Shown here: positions 6,583 to 9,802 of the stretch, one piece after another
How positions within the stretch are numbered: position 1 is the stretch's first letter
Layout of the letters: each line of letters starts with the position of its first letter
Source: JAYEJB01 sp034716415
GTDB lineage: Bacteria > Patescibacteriota > Patescibacteriia > SG8-24
Direction of reading: 5' to 3'
DNA: 9,802 nt
Assembly: GCA_034716415.1 (NCBI GenBank)
Contig: JAYEJB010000054.1
Span: 1-9,802, forward strand
The notes under the pieces: model-generated
The model's database searches: none
The model's input: only the letters and a program-made list of their open reading frames with translations
What the model was told of the DNA's origin: nothing
Program-made: the position numbers and the translations under genes

Positions 6583-7662
6583 ATGTCACTCAAAGTAGGG
6601 ATCGTCGGTCTGCCTAACGTGGGTAAATCCACGTTGTTCAAGGCCGTGACGAAAAAACAGGTCGATTGCGAGAATTTTCCGTTCTGCACCATCGAACCCA
6701 ACGTTGGTGTGGTTGCAGTACCTGATGAACGTCTGGAAAAACTGACCGAGATATCGAAGTCCGAGCAGACCATCCCCGCGACCGTTGATTTCGTGGATAT
6801 CGCGGGACTCGTTAAGGGTGCATCAGAAGGGGAGGGGTTAGGAAACCAGTTCCTGTCGCACATCCGTGAAGTGGACGCCATCGTAGAAGTCGTGCGCGCG
6901 TTCCATAACGATGACATCGTGCACGTCTCCGGGAAGATAGATCCGGACGACGACATCGATATCCTCAATCTAGAGCTGATCTATGCGGACCTGGCGGTCG
7001 TCGAAAAGCGCCTTGAGTCGGCACGTAAACAGATGAAAGGCGCGGAGACACGTGAGATGAAGCTAGCACTGTCTGCATTAGAGAAGTTGTTTACAGCGTT
7101 ATCAGCGGGCAAGGCGGCTCGAGAGGTGGAACTTTCTGACGATGAACGCGAAGCCATAAGCGAAGTGCAGCTACTCACCAGTAAGCCCCTCTTATATATA
7201 GTGAATCTGGACGAGAAGCAGCTGAAGGAAGGTCATAAGCTCGACACTATCCCCGAGGAGCTTCAGATTCCGCTTTGCGTGAAGCTCGAAGAGGAACTCG
7301 CTTCGCTTCCCGAAGATGAAGTGGAAGATTACCTGGCCGAACTGGGTCTCGAGATGACCGGACTCGACCATCTGATCAAGAAGAGCTATGAGTTGCTGGG
7401 TCTGATCACGTTCCTGACTTCCGGTGAAAAGGAATCACGCGCCTGGACCGTGCGGCAAGGCGCCAAGGCTCCGCAAGCCGCGGGTGTCATCCATACGGAT
7501 TTTGAAAAAGGTTTCATTCGGGCCGAAGTCATCCGTTATGATGACTTCGTGGAGCTTAATGGGGAGCAGGGAGCCAAGGAGGCCGGTAAGATGCAGCTTG
7601 AAGGTAAGGAATACGTTATTCAGGACGGGGATGTCTGTCATTTCAGGGTTTCGACACAGTAA
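6583..7662 (+). CDS. ychF: Redox-sensitive ribosome-associated GTPase/ATPase YchF (OLA1 family)
   Basis: The 359-aa product matches YchF over its full usual length (about 360 aa). The P-loop is GLPNVGKST (residues 9-17), followed by NFPFCTIEPNVG (31-42), DIAGL (72-76, switch II region, with ASEGEGLGN after it) and NLDE (208-211). NLDE replaces the NKxD guanine-specificity motif, the known YchF feature that goes with ATP preference. A coiled-coil insertion spans about 135-200. The C-terminal TGS domain (about 275-358) carries APQAAG, IHTDFEKGFIRAE and GEQGAKEAGKMQLEGKEYVIQDGDV. The family binds the ribosome and is linked to translation and stress responses. The ATG at 6583 lacks a Shine-Dalgarno. 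A possible -10 TATTAT is at 6551-6556; TACTAAT at 6569-6575 would give a leaderless message. Confidence 0.97.
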   Translation: MSLKVGIVGLPNVGKSTLFKAVTKKQVDCENFPFCTIEPNVGVVAVPDERLEKLTEISKSEQTIPATVDFVDIAGLVKGASEGEGLGNQFLSHIREVDAIVEVVRAFHNDDIVHVSGKIDPDDDIDILNLELIYADLAVVEKRLESARKQMKGAETREMKLALSALEKLFTALSAGKAAREVELSDDEREAISEVQLLTSKPLLYIVNLDEKQLKEGHKLDTIPEELQIPLCVKLEEELASLPEDEVEDYLAELGLEMTGLDHLIKKSYELLGLITFLTSGEKESRAWTVRQGAKAPQAAGVIHTDFEKGFIRAEVIRYDDFVELNGEQGAKEAGKMQLEGKEYVIQDGDVCHFRVSTQ

Positions 7663-7663
7663 A

Positions 7664-7683
7664 TTTGTCTAAAATTAGACAAA
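7664..7683. promoter_or_regulatory. Perfect 9-2-9 palindrome, operator-like
   Basis: TTTGTCTAA, two bases, then TTAGACAAA form a perfect inverted repeat starting one base after the ychF stop codon. It is A/T-rich, lacks a following T-tract in either direction, and overlaps the 5' arm of the terminator. It lies about 40 bp upstream of the extended -10 of the next gene, so a repressor or activator site is possible; no regulator can be named. Confidence 0.5.
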
Positions 7684-7724
7684 AAAGCGGCCCCAGGTCT
7701 TGACAGACGGGCCGTTTTTTTTTT
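7681..7724 (+). terminator. Terminator after ychF
   Basis: CGGCCC (7688-7693) pairs with GGGCCG (7709-7714). An A-run (7681-7686) extends the stem against a tract of ten Ts (7715-7724), with one bulged G. The loop is 15 nt. Confidence 0.85.
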
Positions 7725-7732
7725 GCTATATT
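7724..7732 (+). promoter_or_regulatory. Extended -10 promoter of the small Cys/His protein
   Basis: TGC-TATATT fits the extended -10 form TGn-TATAAT, at the end of the ychF terminator T-tract. Transcription would start near 7739, about 22 nt before the start codon. A TTGACA lies in the terminator loop at 7700-7705, but its 21-bp spacing is too long for a normal -35. Confidence 0.5.
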
Positions 7733-7760
7733 GCGTTTTACAGTTATGGAGGAGGAAAAG

Positions 7761-8009
7761 TTGAGTAGACGTAAAAGGTGCGAGGGTTGCGAAGGGGAAG
7801 AGTGTTTGCGTTGTTCCGACATGGTGATGTCGGGGGAGAGGACCGATGATCACCATGACAGTCACCTACACGAGGCGTTCTACGATGACGAAGATCCGAT
7901 GGATGTCCAAGATGTCGAGATCCGCAATCGGCTGAGGAACCAGAGGGATTGGGATTACGTCGACGAGCGTCGCGTCAGCAGCGCGCTGGGCACCCGTCGG
8001 AGACCGTAA
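7761..8009 (+). CDS. Small Cys/His-rich acidic protein, possible metal-binding
   Basis: I chose the TTG at 7761 because GGAGGAGG (7748-7755) lies 5 bp before it; the in-frame ATG at 7746 would overlap that ribosome binding site. The 82-aa product begins with a CxxC-x4-CxxC set (CEGCEGEECLRC), typical of zinc-knuckle or short zinc-ribbon folds, followed by a histidine cluster in an acidic setting (DDHHDSHLHE). The middle is strongly acidic and the last third is basic (RNRLRNQRDWDYVDERR, RRRP tail). There is no signal peptide. I recognise no family. It has its own promoter and a strong terminator between ychF and palindrome copy 3. Confidence 0.75.
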   Translation: MSRRKRCEGCEGEECLRCSDMVMSGERTDDHHDSHLHEAFYDDEDPMDVQDVEIRNRLRNQRDWDYVDERRVSSALGTRRRP

Positions 8010-8036
8010 CGATCCAGGATTTCCACGAAATGAATC

Positions 8037-8066
8037 GCCCGACCGGCTTAACCGGTCGGGCTTTTT
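8037..8066 (+). terminator. Terminator after the small Cys/His protein
   Basis: A perfect 10-bp GC-rich stem (8037-8046 with 8052-8061) around CTTAA is followed by five Ts. Confidence 0.95.
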
Positions 8067-8093
8067 CTGTTCCAGGAAACCCCGGGCGGAGTG

Positions 8094-8199
8094 GAATTGG
8101 TAGATGTCTTATGCACAGTTTGGGGCAAAACACAGACAGTCTGTTTCCTGCGGGAAACAGGCTGCCTGTTTTTGCCCCAAACTGTGCATAAGACATCCT
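8094..8199. repeat. Long palindromic element, copy 3 (106 bp identical to copy 2)
   Basis: This copy has the same sequence as 5594-5699 with arms 8103-8148 and 8153-8197. Its TTATGCACA motif is at 8109-8117 and the inverse at 8183-8191. It lies between the converging small Cys/His gene and the methyltransferase gene. The plus-strand gene already has its own terminator, so the element is not needed for that; it might end transcription of the minus-strand gene. The asymmetry of the core (AGTCTG on the left, GGCTG on the right) shows that all three copies have the same orientation. Confidence 0.93.
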
Positions 8200-8292
8200 T
8201 CCTTTCTTCCATCGCCACCCCGTTCCTTTCTTATTAGTCTAGAGTTTAGTGATTCCGCCTGGTCGCTTCCCCCGCTTCTGCCCCTTCCCCCA

Positions 8293-9540
8293 TCACGCCA
8301 CCCTGAATCTCACGATCTCTCTCCAGACCTTCTGGTCGTTGCGTCCGTACGGCAGACCCCTATTCTTCGTTTCCTGAATACCCATGCGCTTGGCGAGCAT
8401 CGGCGGGATTATATGGTCAGTTCTGAATCCGGTATCAGTAAGGTCGATGACATCGATACCAAGCCGTTCCAGACCGACTATATATAATGGAAGAGCCATG
8501 ACAATTGCGCCGTTCGGTTTCAGCGACGGCTTCATGGCGACCAATGCGTCGCGATATAACTTCGTCAGCTCCCTGATGCGTTTCTCGAGCTCTTTTTTGG
8601 GTTCCCGACCGGTGCGCGGCGGACCGAGATACGGTTCGGTCACGATAGCGTCCAGGCTGCCGGGTCCTATCTCGGCGGGTGTCTCACGCGCGTCAGCCTG
8701 GAATATATTGACCCGCGCGGCCTGCGGTGAGAGCTTCCTCTCCTTCAGCCACGCGACGTTCTCTTTGGTTCCGTTCACTGCCTTGGGGTTCACGTCACTA
8801 CCTGAAACATTCATCACCCCGAGCCGCAGCGCTTCAGTCACGACCGTCCCGGATCCACAGAAAGGATCCCAGACCTTTTCGCCGGGCTGGATGTTGGCGA
8901 TATTGAGCATCATCCGGGCGAGTTTCGGAGGCAGCATGCCCTGGAGCGTATCGCGCGACGGCCGTCCGTAGTCGACCTCGCTGTATTCCTCGAACAGCTG
9001 GACCGCGTCCGTGATACCGAACAGCATCCGGTCGCCTTTGACGAGAATGATGAACTCGATGCCGTCCTTAGTCAGGCCGTTCTTATCGACCGCCACGGAA
9101 GTGATGGCCGAACCGGTCTTCGGGCGCACCCAACGCGAGGCGATGCCGGCTTCCTTCAGGATACGTTTCACTTCCATACCGGCGCGCTTCAGCTTACCCG
9201 CGACCGCCGCCGCTTTCCTCGAGGGCTTATCACCCTCAAGCGCGTAGACGCTGAAACCGAAGTTGACCTTGCCTTCGCTCGATCGCCCCATCAGTACCTC
9301 TGACATCAGGCGGATGACGGTCTTTTCGTCTATCGCGAACTCACCCTCCTGCAGTTTGCCTATCTTGACCGTCCCGCCGAGACGGGAGATGAATTCGCGC
9401 GTATCCACGTCTTCACGACCCTCGAATACCATGGCCTGCTTATGGATCTCGACCACGGCGAACGGATCATGATGCGCCGAAGCCAGGATTTCGGCGGCAG
9501 ACAGGGACGGATTTGAACCGAGGATGAAGAAGTAACGCAT
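8293..9540 (-). CDS. THUMP-containing Trm11-like RNA (guanine-N2) methyltransferase
   Basis: The 415-aa product starts MRYFFILGSNPSLSAAEI, a typical N-terminus of this family; the 35 codons open upstream (to 9645) run through repeats and are rejected. Residues about 55-175 fit a THUMP RNA-binding domain. YGRPSRD (191-197) and PPKLARMMLNIA (204-215) precede the Rossmann methyltransferase, with SAM-binding motif I DPFCGSGT (225-232), acidic GSDVNP (247-252) and motif IV TEPYLGPP (301-308). Motif IV replaces the DPPY of Trm11/TrmG10 enzymes with a Glu-Pro version. Archaeal and eukaryotic relatives methylate N2 of G10 in tRNA; a tRNA target is likely but not proven, and automated pipelines may call it a DNA methylase. 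No good Shine-Dalgarno is seen. TTGAAA (complement of 9567-9572) with TATCAG 17 bp on would imply an almost leaderless message. Confidence 0.85.
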   Translation of the reverse strand: MRYFFILGSNPSLSAAEILASAHHDPFAVVEIHKQAMVFEGREDVDTREFISRLGGTVKIGKLQEGEFAIDEKTVIRLMSEVLMGRSSEGKVNFGFSVYALEGDKPSRKAAAVAGKLKRAGMEVKRILKEAGIASRWVRPKTGSAITSVAVDKNGLTKDGIEFIILVKGDRMLFGITDAVQLFEEYSEVDYGRPSRDTLQGMLPPKLARMMLNIANIQPGEKVWDPFCGSGTVVTEALRLGVMNVSGSDVNPKAVNGTKENVAWLKERKLSPQAARVNIFQADARETPAEIGPGSLDAIVTEPYLGPPRTGREPKKELEKRIRELTKLYRDALVAMKPSLKPNGAIVMALPLYIVGLERLGIDVIDLTDTGFRTDHIIPPMLAKRMGIQETKNRGLPYGRNDQKVWREIVRFRVA

Positions 9541-9607
9541 ATACTGATATGTTACCTGTGCTTTAGTTTCAATTCCAGTATTTATGGGGCCGTTCGCTCC
9601 GTGAATC

Positions 9608-9693
9608 AGCGGGGATCGTTCGCTTTGCGAACTAGCGGGGACCACGACCTTCGGTCGCTAGCGGGGATCGTCCGCTTCGCGGACTAGCGGGGA
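9608..9693. repeat. 26-bp hairpin tandem array with conserved AGCGGGGA
   Basis: Three 26-bp units (9608-9633, 9634-9659, 9660-9685) and the start of a fourth (9686-9693) each begin AGCGGGGA(T/C)C. Each then holds a small hairpin: GTTCGC-TTT-GCGAAC, CGACC-TTC-GGTCG, and GTCCGC-TTC-GCGGAC. The hairpin stems differ in sequence but keep pairing. A degenerate unit may precede at about 9583-9607 (GTTCGC-TCC-GTGAAT, paired with wobbles). The array lies upstream of the methyltransferase gene. It is not a CRISPR array: the conserved part is only about 10 bp and the variable parts are self-complementary. Confidence 0.8.
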
Positions 9694-9713
9694 AAGAAAG
9701 ATAAATAAGAGAT

Positions 9714-9756
9714 GGATAGCAAAAAGATTGCGCTTAGCGCAATCTTTTCGCTATCC
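9714..9756. terminator. 20-bp hairpin, possible bidirectional terminator
   Basis: 9714-9733 pairs with 9737-9756, with one A/C mismatch and a TTA loop. The inner part GATTGCGC/GCGCAATC is followed by TTTT on the top strand and five Ts on the bottom strand, as in a terminator. The outer 7 bp, GGATAGC/GCTATCC, belong to the 9-bp repeat that follows. A minus-strand gene beyond the right edge could end here. Confidence 0.6.
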
Positions 9757-9802
9757 CCGCTATCCCCGCTATCCCCGCTATCCCCGCTATCCCCGCTACC
9801 TG
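9750..9802. repeat. 9-bp tandem array GCTATCCCC
   Basis: Five exact copies of GCTATCCCC occupy 9750-9794, followed by a decaying GCTACCTG up to the window edge. On the other strand the unit reads GGGGATAGC, whose circular form TAGCGGGGA is the conserved part of the 26-bp hairpin array at 9608-9693. The two arrays are therefore built from the same word in opposite orientation. The array may continue beyond the window. Confidence 0.9.

Noticed and set aside
7700..7705. TTGACA as a -35 for the small Cys/His gene
   Set aside because: It lies in the terminator loop and is 21 bp from the TATATT -10, too far for a sigma-70 promoter; the extended -10 explains the promoter better.
7949..8196. Open frames across palindrome copy 3 and the preceding terminator
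   Set aside because: They have the same palindrome-derived peptide as copy 2 and overlap a perfect terminator hairpin; not genes.
9541..9645. 35-codon upstream extension of the methyltransferase frame
   Set aside because: It runs through the hairpin repeats and does not resemble the family; the ATG at 9540 begins the typical MRYFFILGSNPSLS N-terminus.
9608..9802. CRISPR array
   Set aside because: The regular 26-bp spacing first suggests it, but the conserved part is about 10 bp, the spacers are self-complementary hairpins, and the second array has no spacers. No cas gene is near.

Overview
The window looks like a bacterial chromosome segment of about 50% GC, with standard stop codons and gene types that I associate with Candidate Phyla Radiation (Patescibacteria) genomes. 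These include a very long secreted or surface protein with tail-fibre-like repeats and a Pro/Asp/Glu-rich tail, a Wzy/O-antigen-ligase-like membrane protein fused to TPR repeats, and a THUMP-type Trm11-like methyltransferase. The phylum assignment is inferred from protein style; no marker gene settles it.

Layout. (1) 3-2648 (+) is the 3' part of a large surface-type protein cut by the left edge. (2) 2649-2892 holds the first of three related long DNA palindromes and a possible promoter. (3) 2893-5379 (+) encodes the O-antigen-ligase-like/TPR protein, followed by a terminator. (4) 5420-5804 has no gene. It holds a G-run tract, the second palindrome and a promoter close to the tRNA. (5) 5805-5880 is tRNA-Ala(GGC) with encoded CCA and its own terminator. 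(6) 5976-6503 is an unrecognised 175-aa protein with promoter, ribosome binding site and terminator. (7) 6583-7662 is the conserved GTPase/ATPase YchF. (8) 7761-8009 is a small Cys/His-rich acidic protein starting from TTG behind a strong Shine-Dalgarno. (9) 8094-8199 is the third palindrome, identical over 106 bp to the second. (10) 8293-9540 (-) is the THUMP/Trm11-like methyltransferase. (11) 9541-9802 is a repeat-rich region: a 26-bp hairpin array, a 20-bp hairpin and a 9-bp tandem array built from the same 9-mer in the opposite orientation.

Most genes have their own terminators and some have visible promoters, so this is a series of single transcription units. The functional links are loose: YchF, tRNA-Ala and the methyltransferase all touch translation, and the first two large genes concern the cell surface.

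The best candidate for something undescribed is the palindrome family at 2686-2775, 5603-5697 and 8103-8197. Each copy folds into an approximately 43-46 bp stem with a 4-nt loop. The diverged copy differs from the others in its outer arm at five base pairs, all fully compensated on the other arm. Each arm carries a perfect TTATNCACA motif, the bacterial DnaA-box consensus, so the sites lie as inverted pairs. The second candidate is the repeat region at the right edge.
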